Counted from the stretch's first letter, positions 34,338 to 49,200 are shown. The stretch: 64,000 nucleotides of DNA from Rapana venosa (GCA_028751875.1 CM054155.1:54290171-54354170), one strand, 5' to 3'. Made by a program: numbers and translations. The notes: generated from the letters alone by a model not told the origin.

Positions 34338-37300
34338 CACTGTACAAATTTGGGTTCAGAAAAAACCCTTCAGCTTAGAAAGGGTTGGGCAAAAAAGCTG
34401 ATAAAAAATTAACAGTGTACGGCGTAACGCCGACCACAGATTTTAAAAAGGGAAGCCCAGATAACTACCCCAAAATACTCCCCCAGCTATCCCCCCACGC
34501 CCCCCTCACGAAACCCATTTAAAGGGTCGCCCCCTAAAAGGTTATCTGAAAAGAAAACATGTTAAATTTTTCCCTTTTTTTTAATTGGGTTCAAAAAATT
34601 TTAAAAATTTGGCTACATTTTAGAAGAGAGTTAAAAATTTGGTCTGTTTTTTTTTTTTGTGCGTGTTTCTGCCTTCACCTCCCCTCTTTACTTCATTCTT
34701 TTAGAACTGCGCCACATCAACTATTATAAAGAAATACAGGGAGTTTGGAGTCAAAAAAAGCTCGTTTAAACTCTTTTTAAAGATGTTTTTGGCTTGTCGT
34801 TTTTTGACAATTCACTGTACAAGAGGGTGGGGGAAAGACACAAGGGAAATTTCGCTGAACACGGCTACAGCAAAAAAGGCCCTACCCGGGCCTTTCCTTT
34901 TCCCCCTTTTTATTATACCATTACTGCCACTGGGGTTCATGAATTTTGGGCGGGGAACTAAATGGAGGCAATGGAAGCAGTGGTTTACATAAAAAAAAAA
35001 AAAAAAAAACCCAAAAACCCAACAATTTTAAACCCAACAACAAAGAAAAAATTTAAAATAAAAAAAAGTAATTAACAAACAAAAAAAAAAAAGGTTAGAA
35101 AATTTACAGTTTACCTTTTTTTACAACTGAAAAGTCCCGGTAAAAAAGCCCAATTTTTTATCAAGTTTAAAAAGCTTTTTACTACAAAATACGTATCAAA
35201 TCATTCGGTTTTCTTTTCTTAAATTAAACCACCCATTCGGTAGAAATTTTTCTCCACATGTTTTCACATAGCCTTTGGGGAAGAAATAGCATTATGTGCA
35301 AGTGGTACTAAAAAAGATAATGCTTGTTCTTTTCCTTTAAAAACTGACGATTCTTGGGGGCACCTAAAGATCCCGGAAATGGGCCGTGTGCTAAATAAAG
35401 CAGAGTGAAAGTACTCGTCCACTACCTCATTATTGTCGGGAATTGTCGGAGATCTGACAATTCTCCCCGGCCCATTTTACGAGAACCTGCCTATTCCGAA
35501 ATCCCATTTGTTTGAGGGGAAATTTTGATTCTGGGAAGCGAGAAAAAAAAGAGAATTCACCCTAATCAACCCCAACCAAAACGCCGTTTCCCAAACCAAA
35601 AAAGGGAAAAGGGTTTTATTAGTTCAAACAGACTTTTCATGTTAAAACCCAAAACGGCATGACCAATAAAAAAACTGAACCCTTTTACGGGGGAAAGGTT
35701 TGCAGGGGGACAGACTCCCGGGACAGGGGTTGGGGGGATCAGACTGCAGAGGTTCATGATCCCTGCAGGACAGGGGTTGGCATTTAAAACCCTGCAACAG
35801 GGGTCAGTATCAATCCCAGACGGGGTTTTCCCTGATCAACGCGGGACAGGGGGGTTGCAGTGATCAACTGCAGGAAAGGGTGTTCTGTGGGCCTAAAACC
35901 AACAGCTCGCCCCCTGTTGTTGCAGAATGCAGGGGGCAGATTTTACGGGTTACCAGAAGAGTAGAAGCGCACTCCCCCTGCCCCTTTTACTATTTTTTGC
36001 AGAATGCTATTAATAAATGGGGGGTTTTTGGTGGTTTGTGGGTGTTGTTGGGGTTGGTTGGTTTGGTTGGTTGTTGGGGGGGGAGAAAAAAAGGAGAAAA
36101 AGGAAGAGAGAGAGAGAAGAGAGAGAAAAAGAGAAAGAGAGATAGAAACACGGGAACACTAAAATTTTTATTGACTTCGCCTTACCCACTAACAAAACAT
36201 GTTTCGGGGGGGGGTGGGTTTTGATCACGCAAAGCAATTAATCCTTTGACATTCCCACTTCTGAAGCATACAAATCACCCCTTTTTAGTCGTCAGTCATC
36301 ATCTCCCCATATCTTTCTTCACATCTACATCACCATCGCATCGCATTTTCCCATGTTTCTATAGCACATCTGACAAGAAAAACAGCAAAACCATCATTAT
36401 TTTCCATCACTGGGCATAAATCACAAACTTCCTTCCTCCTTTTTCTACACTATCATCCCTTTTTTTGGCCTTATAATTTATCATCATCACGCTCTCATCT
36501 TTAGAAATCTACTTTTTTGTCGTACTTTTATTTTCATCATCCAACCACCGCTTCCATTGCATTTTCAAACATAAAATTTTTTTTTTGCCACCATGGGCCT
36601 TTTTAAACTCTGTCATCAAAACCCCCATCACCCCCATCATCCTAAAAAACTGTACCATCTTTACCATGGGCCCCTTTAATATCCACACACCCACCCCCAT
36701 CACCATCATAAATTCCCATTACAAAAAACCATTTCACTTTTTCCATCATCATCGCCACCACCTTTTCGGGAGGGGCCTCCCTCAGGATCATCAAACACGG
36801 GTTATCTTTTTAAAACCCGGGATCTTCGTCAAACCACCGGGAAGCATCCCCTCTCCTTTCTTTTATGGGGTTTCAGTAACTACATCATCATCCCCTTTAA
36901 TTTTTTAAATTCACATCCCCCTTTTCCCCGTCCCCATGTACAATACCCCAACATCTTTTCGTCACAAAAAATTTTCACCAAAACCCATAAACCTCCACCC
37001 GTTTTTTTCACACGATAAAATAAATCATAAATTAAAACACCTTTTTAAAAAATTCCTTTTCCACCACCATTCCTTAAACCCCACGTCACTACACCCCCCC
37101 CATCACTTACAAAACCACATCACTTTTTTCCACTTCACCCTCTATATATCATCACCCATCATCATCTTAAAAACCCAACCCAACCCCATCATCTTTACCA
37201 ACACTACATCCCCAAACCCCCCATCTTTCTCAATACAAAACATCCCCAACCCCTTCATACTAAACTTTCTACATCCCCCACCACCATCAACCCAACACCC

Positions 37301-40300
37301 AGCACCCACCCATTATACTCAATAAACCCAATCACCACCGCCATAAACCCAAAATTTACATCGCCACCCCCCATCTTCCTCAATATCAACATCCCCCCAA
37401 ATTATCATCCCAACATCTACTGCCCAAACGTCCTAAACTTCCCCCACACCACTACCACTCCTCATGATCTACTCACCCCCCACCATCCCTTAAACATCCA
37501 TATCACCAGCACCATCAACACTGAAACCATTTACCCCACAACATCATCAATACAAACTACAAATGAAATTCGACGTACAAAAATTTGAATGAAATTTTTT
37601 CCAGGATAAAGTTTTGTTTTATTCATACTAAAAGGGAAAAAATCTTCTGCTACACGTACTTTGGCCACAAACTGTAAACTAAAACAAGGATTTTTGGTCC
37701 ATTCAAAAACCCAAAAAGTTATTACTTTGGGACATCTATTCCGTTAATCGTCAATTTTTTAAAACCAACCCTTTAAAACTTTCAAAATTTTATTCAAAAA
37801 AAACCTCAAAAACAATTTTTTTGGGTCGTTCTAAGGGAAGACTCCCGGAAACACATGCATTTTGGTGGGGGTTTTGCTACCTGCAACAACACATGGAGGA
37901 ATTTTTACTGAATCCCCCAAGGGAAATTTTAAGCTCGGAGAAAAAACCCAGGGACACCCCAAACAAAAAGGGCTTTTCGTCTTCGGGTTTTTGACTTAAA
38001 AAAAAGGGGAAGGGTTTTTATTTTGTATAAACCTAATCAGGAAATTTTGCATTTAGAGGCAAAAAACGAAAAATTCTAACTTGAAAGGGCCACCCTGAAC
38101 AAAAGGGATCAATATCTGTATTTTTTTTTCCCCTTTCAAAAATCTTTTGGGAAGGGATGAAAATTTTCAATCTATTCACTCAAACTTAATCCTTCTTGAA
38201 TAAAATTTCAATAAGTCGCTGTTTAAATTCCCCAAAAACCCGCTTTGATTTTCTCCAACCCCCTTTCAGCCAAAAAAACTAAAAACCCCCCTCGCCAAAA
38301 ATTTTCCCCTATTTTAAATACCCAGCATCTTATCCCAAATTCTATTTTTTTAAAGGGAACATCTCGTGGGTTTTAGGGGAACCTTTCATTTCCATCTGAA
38401 GGTCTAACCAATAGTAAACTGAAACACAAGAATTTACATAAAAAGGATCCCTTCCCAACCCCAATAAAAAAATTTTAAATTAAAGGATTCTACGGGGAAA
38501 AACCCAAAAAAATTTTTGGGGGCATGCTAACATAGGATTTTCCCTCTAAATATCTAACTTCCAAACCCCCCAAATTTTCAAACAATACTTAAAACAATTG
38601 TATTTTAGCAAAAAATTTGGTTTTAAAAGGGTAACATCTTTTCCTTTTTTTTCTTAAGCTCTTTTTAATTTTGAGCATTCCTTTTTTCCCCTTTAAATTT
38701 AAACCTTTTTCATCCTTTCTTCAACAAACCCATCTTTGGAAATTTAAAAACCCTAAAAAACAATTTTTTTAAACCGACATCACTTTTGTAAACCAAAACC
38801 CTTTGCCCCGTCTCCTAAATGCCCCCCCTTTCAAAAACCCAAATTTTTTTTTTTTAAAACTTTTTACTTTTAACTCATGTCCTCGCAACATCATGAAAAA
38901 ACTTTTAGCGGGTTTTTAACCCAAGTCACTTTTTAAAAGGGCCAAAAAACATCACCCAAAAACTACAAAAATTTTCCTAACCTGGCAAAATCTGGATCCC
39001 AGGGTTTCCCTTTTAAACTTTCCCATAGGCAGATAGCTATTTATGAATAAAAATCAAGGGGGGGCTTAACACCACCCTTTCCCGGATTTAAAAAGGGGAA
39101 CAGTCAAAAATTCGTGAACCCGTTTTTTGGGCCCACCATGACAATTGTTTTTAAAAAACACCATAAACCTACCTTTTAAAAACCTTTGTTTTTCATCCCA
39201 ACAAAATTTTTTCGGCAACAAATAAAAGGCTTTCCTGAAACCCCAAAAAAAGAAACAAAAATTTTTCCCTTTCTTTTTTTTTTGGGGTACATTTCAAATA
39301 ATTTGCATAAAAGGGTTAAATATCGGTCGTAGTGGAATAACCTTTACAAAAAACCTCCTACTTTCAAAATCATTTTTTTATTTCAACCAGTTTATAATCG
39401 GGTTAAAAATTTTGGGGGTATACATTTCAAAAATGATGTTTAAAAAAAACCCCACCCCCTATAATTATTTTTTGGGGTAGATCCAGATGAAAAATAAGAA
39501 AACCCATCTTAACTAAAAAACCCCGAAAACCGCACAAACCCCTTAACTTTGGAAGCCGTTTTTCCATCTTTTCCACTTTTTTTTCTTATTCGGGTTTAGG
39601 GACGGCTTCTTACTTCTTTTCATAGGGCCTTATTCAAAGTATTTCCCAATGTCTTCCAATGGGATCTGCGGGAATACTCCAAAAATAAATATTTTGTATT
39701 GAATCCCCCAATTTAACACTTGCTTTATTTTTTGTAAAAAGAAAATTCCCTTTTAAAAATTTGAAAAAAAAGATAACTTTGAGCAATCTTTGCGGGCTTT
39801 TTTTTTATTTGGGTATTTTGGGATAAAGGGGTTCATATTTCATGACGGCCATCCCCAAATAGAAATTAATAGTATTTTTAAAGGGGGGTTTTGTTCTAAA
39901 TTTAAACTGCCTGAAAATGTTTATATTAAATTGTGTAAAACCCAAATGCAAAAAAGGGGAAATTTTAAAAAACTTTTTGCATGAAAAATTTACAAATCTT
40001 GCCCTTCAAAAGTGTGGGCCCTCTTGTTTTAAACCAAAAGGTTCAAATCAAGTACTCTGAAGCATTGTCTTCAAGATTTTTTTGGAACTCGGGACAAATT
40101 TGTAAATTATTGATTTTCTACTTTCGAAATTAAAAAAAATAATTACTTTTAAGAAAACTTTTTATAATGCCGGGAAAAATAACCCATTTTAATATAAAAG
40201 GGGTTTTTTCAAATTTTTTTAAAAAAACATTGTTACCCTGACTTGGCGAATCACTGGACTTGAAGAGTTCTTTAGCAGTTGAAAATTTTGGTTGCTCCAA

Positions 40301-40574
40301 CCATCTTTCTGTTTACCTGCAAAATGCATCCAAAATAAGGGGGGGGGGAGGGGGTTATAAACATAAAATGTTTTTTTGTGTTTTTTTGGTTTTTGGGGTT
40401 TTATTTTTTAATTTGTTTGGGGGGATAACAAACAAAAAATATTTTTTTTGACTAATCAAGCGGGTTGGGGGAAAAGGCCCGAAAAAACTTTTTAAAATCT
40501 GTTGTCCACGTTTTTAATGTAAGGGCACACACTGTGGGGCACCTTACCACAAAGAATGTCATAATAAATTTTTA

Positions 40575-41115
40575 AAAGGGGCCAAAATCTTGGGGGATCG
40601 GGGTCCCAAGGTAACGCGCCCCCTTAGAAAGCAAAACCGGCTGAAGTGGGGCGGGTCGTACCCCGTTTTTCAAACCCAAATTTTTTTCCCCCCTCCATTA
40701 AAACCATATGGTGTCGGGGGGCCCAGTCTTTTTAAGAACAAAACCGAGGTCCCGTGTGTTTTTCTAATTATTTAGGCACGTAAAAAAACCCCCCGGCAAC
40801 AAGAATTGTCCCTGGCAAAAAATTTTTAAAAAAACCCTCGGGTAAAACAAACAGTGCGCAAAGAAAAAAAAAAAAAAAAAAGGTGAAAGGGGGGCGCACG
40901 GGTTAAATGGCGACGGTTTTTTCCCGCTCTTTCCCCGGGGGGACAGGGCCCCAATTTCAAAGGGAAAAAATCCGCCGTACTTAAAGGGTAGAAAATAAAA
41001 ACGAGCGCCTTTTTATTTTTGCTTTTACAAGATTCACGCTATATAAATCCCCATTTTTTTTATTATTAAATTATTATTATTATTTTTATTATTATTATTA
41101 TTAATTTTTTATTAT
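40575..41115 (+). mobile_element. tRNA-type SINE with CR1-like tail (right copy)
   Basis: Counterpart of 25262-25800: GGTCCCAAGGTAACGCGCC head, GCGGGTCGTACCCC B box, AACCGAGGTCCCGTGTG and CCCCGGCAACAAGAATTGTC body, then CAAGATTCACGCTATATAAATCCCC and (ATT)n. Some positions here (GGTAACGCG, CGCTATATAAAT) look closer to the family form than in the left copy, so the two copies complement each other. Confidence 0.65.
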
Positions 41116-41224
41116 TTTCCTTCGCAACTCGGGAAAAAAATCTCTAAAAAGGGGTAAACCATTCTCAAATACAATTTTATTAAAACCCCTCAAGAGGGCC
41201 CCAAATGGGGGGTTTTAATAAAAT

Positions 41225-41460
41225 TAAAATTGGGGGGGGGGGGGTTTATTTTTTTAAAAAATTATTTTTTTTTAATTTTTTTATTTTTATAAATTTTTTT
41301 ATTTTTTTAATTAATTATTTTTTTTAGGGGGGGGAAAATTTAATTTTGGGGGGGGGGGGGGGGGGGGGGGGGGAAATAAATTTTTGGGGGGGTTTGGTTT
41401 TTTTGGTGGGGTTTTTTTAAAGTTGGGGGGTTTTTTAAAATTTACAAAATGGGGGGGGGA
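41225..41460. other. Poly-G/poly-T artefact-like stretch
   Basis: Long runs of G (up to about 30 near 41346-41373), T and A with almost no complexity and no equivalent in the left copy. It looks like failed base-calling rather than genomic sequence. Confidence 0.7.
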
Positions 41461-44400
41461 AAGGCGTTTTACCAATTTTTAGAAGGGGGCTGGTTGGCCA
41501 ACAAAAATTTATTTCTTTTCCTTCTTTGGCCCGAAAAAAATTTTTCCCTTTCTTGGGGGGGAACAATTTTGGGGCCCCAAAAAAAATTTAGTTTCCAAAT
41601 CCTGTAGTTTTAAAATTTGCTTGGGAAACCACTTATCAAAAATGTAAAAAAGCTTTCAATTTTTTAACATTTAAAAAAGTACCTTAATTTGACTTTTTTA
41701 AAGGAAGAAATTGGCCTGTACTTTTTTCCAAAGGTTGGGAAATTCGCTATTTTTTTCCGCCGTTTCAAAAAGGCCATTTCAATATACAACTGGGGAAAAA
41801 ATTCCAACCGGAAATTTTTGGGTTTAAAGATGTTTAAACAATTTGACGGGAAAGGAAATAAAAATACTATGTTTTCCGAAAACAATATTAAATTTCAGGG
41901 GTTGAAAAACCGTTTCACAAAAACCCCCTTATTAAAAAGAAAAAATTCAACCCAATTTTGAAGGGGGTTCGTTTTAAAATTTTAAAGCAAAACCCTGGGG
42001 ATTTTTTTTTCCAAAAAAATAAAGGGGAAAAATGGGACAAACAAAAATATTTTGGTTTCTTGTTATTTAATTTAAAAATTTTGTACATCCCCTTAGGGGG
42101 CCCAAAAGTTTTTCCTTTTCCCAAAAACCCCCCTTTTTCCCAAAAAAATAAGGGGGAAAAATGAAAAAAAATTTCCCTTTTTTATGAAAAAATTTACTCC
42201 CTTTTGAATATTCCCTGAAGAAAAAGCTTGAAGGCTTGGGAATTAAAACCCCCAAAAATTCCCAGAAAAGCAGGGGAATCAAACAAAAATTTTCCAAATA
42301 AAACTTTTCCCTTGGGGGTTTTTTTTGCAAAATAATCACATTTTAAAAGGAAAATAACAAAGTACTGTTATAATTTTTGGTAAAAGACCCGCACATTTTA
42401 ATTTCAGAAATTTTACATACTTGGATTACATTTGGGCCGAAAAAACCATGTTTTTGACGGGCTCTTTAGATTTTTCCTTTTTGCATTAAGGGGGGCATTC
42501 TTTCCTTTCTCTTTTTCAAAATTTGGGGGGCCCCGGGCCCATTCCCCATTTGCTAAAAATCGCAGCACCCCCAATTTTCCCCCTTTCTTTTTGCCTTAAA
42601 CCGTGGACCAGCCCCTGTCCCCATATCCCTCAAACTTTGCAAACCTTTTTAAAAAAAATTTATTTTAAAGCTCCTGGCTATTTGACCCCCCCTGATACCC
42701 TTACGCTGCCTTGCCTGGACCCAGTCGCCCCTTTTCAGGGGGGCAGCACGTCTGGGGCTTACAGCTTTGCCCGGGGCAAAGACTATTTTTATACTTGCTC
42801 TTTCTTGTTTAGGGGTTGGAACTCTCGCACCGCTGTTCCTCAGGCTTGTGGGATTTTGCAGGTGGGGGCCAGTATTGGAAAAAACCCCCTTTTTTTTAAG
42901 GGCACCCGGTTTTTTTCCATGTTGGCACTATGTCACGTCCAATTGCTTTGGGGGCAGTCATACCTTCTGTCCCGCAAAAGCATGGCTACATAATCCCTTT
43001 TTGGCTTCACCGGGCCCCCCCCCACAGGGATTTATTGGGGTCCAGGGCCAATCATCGCTATCTGTTTTTTCAGGAAACCGTAAAGATTAGTATTTTTAAA
43101 TGCACACTCATACGTCTTCACTGGCTTAGGGTTTTTTGTCCCGGGTCTTCTGCTTTGGGGTTTTTTCCTTCGGCCAGTAAGGAATCTACTCCACCCACAT
43201 GGGCCATTTTCCTCACTAGGTTTTTGGGGCCCATTTTTACTGGAGTCAGATCACTTGATGTCCCCCGTGGGAAAACTCGTTTTCTTAACCTCCTCAACCA
43301 AACTGGTTGGGGCCAACCCGGGGCTTGGGAAAAACCTGGGGCAGTTTTGGGTTTAAATTTCTGCCAGTTTTTTTGATGGGGCCCCCCTCGGTGACCTGGG
43401 GTCTTTCAGGCTTTACAAACCCCTGAAGAAAGGGCCCTGGACAACTGGGGTTCCCCCGGGCCACTCCCCGCTTTTGGGTAAAATTTGCTTTCCACAATTC
43501 TGTTTCTGTCTTTCCTTAAATCACGAACAGTTTTTCCCCTGCTTTCATCTCGTCCCACTCCTTTGGGTTTTTCTGCTGAGTCCCTTTTACGTGGGCCCAA
43601 CGGTTTTCCGGGGGAGGGCTCGGGATGCCGGGGCCTGGCACCCCACGTCCAAAGGTTCGGGCCTTTGAGGAAAAAATTTCGCAGGGGTTCTTTCCTTCTC
43701 CCACGGAAAGGCCCCTTTTCAGAGTACCTGGCACAGGGATCCCCCCCCATCGGCCCTATTTTTTTCCCCTTTGGGAAGGGCCTTTTCCCTTTTTTGGGGG
43801 CCCCAAATTTGATGGGAATTTTTTGGCCCGGGCTCAAAGACTGAGGGTAAGGGGGTTTTTTCCCCTGACAATGCATTGCCCCGATGGATTTGGCAAAACC
43901 CAAACCTTTCCCCCGGGATAACCCAAACCCTCGCTGGTGGGCTTTTGGGGGCGGGTCCACCTTTAAACCCCTTTCACGAAGATTGGGGCCCCCAAAATTT
44001 CCCCACCTGGCCACCGGGCCCTTTTTGGGGCTGGGCCAGCACAGAAGTGAATATTAAGGGGGGTGGTTCGTTCCCCATGTCTGGGGGCCCGCCAAAGCGG
44101 GAATCCCCGAAAAGTCTTCCCCTGCCCGCTGGTTAGGCCTGGGTTTATCAGTTTCAATTTCTTTTTGATATTGGCCCCGTCAACCCCCGTCCATTTAAAC
44201 AAAATCAAATTAATAATTTCATTCTTCATGCTTTCCATAACAAGTTTTTTCCACTATCTCCGTCGGTCAAGGGAATTTTTCTTCCGTCTTCTTGGGAGGC
44301 CCGAGGGCTTTTTTGTTTTAGTACACACATTCTTTTAGGGGGTGCATCCCCTAGGGAAAGGGAGAGCCGACACAAGTGCGAACTTTTATTTTATACGGTT

Positions 44401-45197
44401 TTTTTTTTCTTTTGTTTTAGAAGGAAGGGTCCTTTTGAATTTGGGGGGTAAAGGCCCCTCAATCATTGAAAAGACATTTTCAGCAGGTGGGAAAAATTCC
44501 TTTTCGGGGAAAATTTTTCCCTTTTTCCTTTTTTCCCCCTTTTTTACGTTGGGGTTTCAGTGGGGGGGGTTTTTTTCCCCAATTTTGAGGACACATGCAC
44601 ACGAAAACAGAAACAATTTATGGTTTGCAATTTGGGTCCTTTTCCCCTAAAACAAAAATTCCCCTGCACATACACAGAGGGCCGGTTCCCCCCCTGTCCT
44701 GAGCACTGGACAAAATTTTTTAAAGCAAAAAAAAATCCTTCCCTTTTTTGGGGATATTAAGTTTTAAAATTTAATTAAAACACCCACTGACCTTTTCATT
44801 TATTTCCAAAACCCTTTTTTGCGGCCCACCATAAAGGAACAATCGCAAGGAATCACCACAATTGAAGACCATAAATTCATTTTAATTTTCAATTTTAAAA
44901 GAGCACAAACCTAAAACAACCTGCCTTCCCAGTGCACTTTTCGGGCCCCCCCCCAAAAGGAAGAGAGGGGAGAAAAGGGGAGGAGAGAGAGGAAAAAAGA
45001 GAGAAGAGAGAAGAGAGAGAGAGAATCTTGTTTTTTTGGGATGTGTGACTAAAAGTAAAATTTCCCCCGGAATAAAAAGCTAATGCAAAAAAGTACTTTT
45101 TTATCTCTCACACTTGGGGAAAAAAATATATTTGATTGGTTTTTGATGGAAATGATTCCCCTTCATTCATTATTCATTCATTCATGATATGCAGGGC

Positions 45198-45285
45198 TGG
45201 CCCTTTTTGGGAAAAAAAACATGGGCTCAACCGGTCCTCTGCAAAACACACATTCCCGTGGCTTGGGTGGGGGCCCGTTGGGAGT
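45198..45285 (+). pseudogene. Corrupted duplicate of the 29803 EB exon
   Basis: GATATGCAGGGCTGG, CATGGGCTCAAC, TCCTCTGCAAA and GGGGGCCCGTTGG match the acceptor, middle and 3' end of 29800-29883, but frame and cysteines are destroyed. The downstream donor array is also unreadable. It is either a dead duplicate or a second, uncorrected reading of one locus. Confidence 0.55.
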
Positions 45286-46254
45286 GTTTTTTTTTGGTCC
45301 ATGTGGGATAATTTTCTATGGGGTTAAATTTTGGGGATGAATTTTTAAAAGAAACCAAAAAATAATGAAATTTATTGATTTCATATGGACCCCCGTCTTG
45401 ATTTTATATGGAAACAAAAGCGATGAAAAAAAAAAAATTTTATAGGGCCCTTGGGGATAGTTATTTCATATGGATCACCCGGGGGACTATTTCATACGGA
45501 CTTGGGGGGTGAGGGGGTTTTATAAGGACAATTTTAGTGATTTTGTTTTATGGGAAACCAAATGTGTGGGGTGTTTTTCATGTGGGCCAATTTTTTGATT
45601 GACTTTCCCACAAAAGGGTTTGGGCACTGGAAGGGAAATTTTCTTCACGGGCAAAAGGGGGAAATAAAAAGGTTTTTTGTTGAACCCCGAACAATAGACA
45701 ACATGGGCATCCCCGACCCCCTCAACCTCTCAAGACGATGGGAGACCACCCCCTCACTGTGGCCCGCTAGGGTAAGCCCTTCACCCACAGGGGGCAAAAA
45801 AGGGGACCATTTTAAGTGGGCTGTCTCGGGTGGGTGTTTTGTGTGGGTGTTTGGGGGGTTTTTGGGTGTGGGTGTTTGGGGTGTGTTTTGTGGTTTTGGG
45901 GGTGTGTGTTTCCCTCGTGAAATTTTATGAAGGGGGAGGTGGGAACTAAAGAACAACCCCCCATCTATCTGGAGAGAAAAGCGGGAGCCCAAAGGGGTCG
46001 TCCTTTGGGGAGCTGCCCAAAAATGAACAGTATTCCTTTTTTTTGCAACATGTCTTCTATTTTTGTTTCTGCATCGAGCTCCTTTTCTCTCTCACTCTAC
46101 TTTCGGTTTTGCACAGCCGTGCAGCTAGCAAGGTTGTGTTTTTTTAAACCTCTTTATAATTCCTCAAATAATAAAACTTACATAGTGTTTTCCCCGGGCA
46201 AATTTTGGGAAGGAAATAAAATAAGACACTATGGGGTCGAACACGGGTTTCAGA

Positions 46255-49200
46255 CGTCTCGTGGGTGCCCCTTTCATTGGGGAAAAAAAACCAGGGTTTT
46301 AAATGGCATTTTCAGTGACCAGTTCAAAAGCTCGCTCGTGCTTTGCCGGGTTTCCTTGGGGGTTGGGCCCCCGGCTATTTTTTGGGGGGCAATTTGTTTC
46401 CACGTCGGGAGGGAAAAACAGCTGCGGGGTACGGGGGGGGGACGTGGAGGGAACCCCGGACCCCAAACCCCAAACCCAAACCCGCGGGCCCCCACAAACC
46501 CTTTCCCAGGGAAAACCCGGGAGACGAGGGGCCCCCCCCTTTTCATCCTTCCCTCCCAGAGCCAACATAACGAGGGCATTTTCGGGCGCGGCAGGACACG
46601 AACGGGGGAAAATGGACCGGGGGTGGAGACCCAATCCTTTTAGAAGGGGCTTAAAGGGCAAAATCAATGCGTACAAATCGTAGTTTAAATTTATTTTGGG
46701 TTTAAGAATTTGTTCCCAAAAGGGGGTATGATAAATTTTCATATTAAGCATCAAGAATTCAATTTTGCAAAGGAATGGGTTGACGTGAAAATTAACGATG
46801 CTTTACAAACTATTTTAAAGACTTATGAAGAAAAGGGGGAAACATGTAGAAAAAAGAAAATTTGTATTGACAAAAAACTCACAAGGGGGGGTTTAAAGAA
46901 AAGGTTTTGATAGGGAGAAAAAAGGGTTTTGTTGTTTGTTAAGAAATTAAGGGGCCCCAAGGGGTTTAAAACAATAAGGGGGGGTTTTGTTAGAGCTAAA
47001 GAGAATACAAAAAAACATTTAAATTTCAAAGAAAAATAAGTTTTAAGAAGGTTTCTTGGGAAAAAATTTTATCTAGTAAGGGGTATCCAAAAGATTTTTG
47101 GGGTTACCTGAAAAAAAATTTCGTTTAAGGGAAAAACACAAAAATAAAAATTTTTGTAGAGAAAGTTTCACCATTTTAAAGGGGTTTAAAAGAAAAGGGT
47201 TCTTTTGGGTGGTACACGACTTTTTTGGGTTTTTCTTAAAAAAAAACATTAAATTTTATGAATTGTCCAATTTCTGAAGAAGAATCGGTTTGGGGTTCCC
47301 AAAAAGGGTAAATTTTCAAAAAACGGGAGGCCAAAAGAGATTATTTGGGGGAAATTTAAAAAGCTCCTTTCCCCCAAGGGAAATTCTTTTGGTAAATTTC
47401 TCAGTATTCTTTTCATAAAGGGATTTTCCCCTTTTGGGGCGGGCTAATCTGTGATTTTTCCACTTGATAAGGGAAAAAACCCAAAGTTTAAAAACCAAAT
47501 AATTTTAGAGGAAATTTTACTTTTACATAAATTGGGATTAAAGATTTTAAACCATTATTAAAAAACCACTTTTAAAAAAATGTACCCCAAAGATATTAAT
47601 TGTGAAAACCGGGTGGGGTTTAAAACATCACTCAACCATTGACCATATGGTTTAAACCCTTTTTGGGGTTTTTACGAAACAAATTTCCCCCTTTTAATCG
47701 GGGAAAAAAGATGGAGACTTTTAAACGATTTTGAAAAAGCTTTCAATTCTATAACTATAAATGTGTGGGGACCTATTCGGATAAAGCAAAAAAATTCCCA
47801 GGAAAACAAATTAAAGTGCAAAAATTTTTATAAACATTAAAACTAGATTTTAAAATTGGGAACAAACACGGTTTTAAAACAAGCAAGGAAGGGAAAACCC
47901 AAAGGGGAAATTTTTGTCCTGTTTTTGTTCGTGCTATTTTTAAAAAGCAGGGGGGCGGGTACCAGTGGGCGGAGCCCTCGCTTTCCCCCACCAAGTTAAA
48001 CCCGCGTCGAGCGTGGTTTCCAGTTGGGTGGGGGCCGTTTCGCGCCTTGGGTTCATACAGTTCCCCCCGTTCACCCCGGGGGAAATTTGGGGAAACCCGC
48101 CCTCTTTAGGGGCCCGGGAAAGGGAAAGCCGCGAGGGGGAGGGGAGGGGGCCCCCCCCAAAATTGCGGGCCCCCAGAGAAGTGAGGGCTCCGGGGCGCCT
48201 TGCTTCCTCACACCTTTTAAGGGTTTTGGGGCTTTTACCCTTTTTTTAAACCCTTTCAACTAAAAGACAAAAAAAAAGACAAGGTTTCCAATTTTACAAA
48301 TGATTCTTTGAAAAATTTATTTGTTTACAGGGTGAGGAAAATTGTTTGTTTCTGAGACAAATGGGGTGAATTGCAAACACAGCTCAACAAAAAAGAAGGG
48401 AAAAGAGGGAATTGGGAAATGAAAAATCAATTTGAACAAAAATTAAAATCGTAGTTTTTTGAAAGGTCCATCTAGCATTAGAAAAAAGGGGGGTTTTGAA
48501 ATTTCCCAAACCTATTGTAAAGGGTTTCAAATTCTAGGGATAAATTTTTTTTTACTTTGATAAATTTTTGCAGCTCTTGTAAAACCCCATCTAGTAAAAA
48601 CAAAAAAATGGGCCCCGTTTTCAGATATGAAAAAAACTGTTTTGTTAAAAAATAAATCTCTAAAAACCGTTTGGTTTAAAATATTTGAACACAAGTAAAA
48701 GCCTTTAAAAGCGTACGTTTTGAAATTTTTTGGGGGTTTAAAATTTTAAAAAATGCGACTCTGTATATGGGCCCTTTGGGTTTTTCGGGAAAAAGGGCTT
48801 TTGGGGAAAAAAAAAACACCAAAAGATTTTAATTAAAAGGGAAACAAACAGATAAACCCCATTTCCCTTCTTTTGCCGTTATGCAAAAGGACTGGTTTAA
48901 AATTTTTTTATTTTTTATTATTATTAAAGATTAATAACGATAGCACCCCACAAACCCAAAACATCGCTTGGTTTTGACGCAAGGGGGAGAGTGAATTGGG
49001 GGAAATTTAAAAAACAATATGTTTTTCTAACTGGGGGGTTTTTAGCTTTGGGGAAAATCAGGGGGGAGAACAAGAAAATGTACTTACTAAAACTCTTCAT
49101 CATTTAAAGGTTGACTGTAGATAGCAAAAGTGGGAAAACCATATCAACTCTAGCGATTGATTCGATTTATACAGGGCTTATAGTTCAACACAAGTAGTGA

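Larger units (their letters stand above)
37560..44200 (-). mobile_element. LINE, right duplicate copy (heavily corrupted)
   Basis: Counterpart of 22350-28690. Shared words survive, such as CCTGCAACAACACATGGAGG (37879), CTTGCCCTTC (39998) and TTTCGTCTTCGG. Minus-strand protein motifs are mostly unreadable. Recognised by collinearity with the left copy only. Confidence 0.5.

Noticed and set aside
36936..37325. 129-codon His/Pro/Thr-rich + strand frame
   Set aside because: It covers a degenerate CATCAC-type minisatellite in the noisy right duplicate. Composition explains it.
43406..44014. 202-codon minus-strand frame in GC-rich DNA
   Set aside because: It lies in the most corrupted part of the right copy and is not conserved in frame with the left copy at 27.8-28.7 kb. 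At most it is a shadow of a LINE ORF1.
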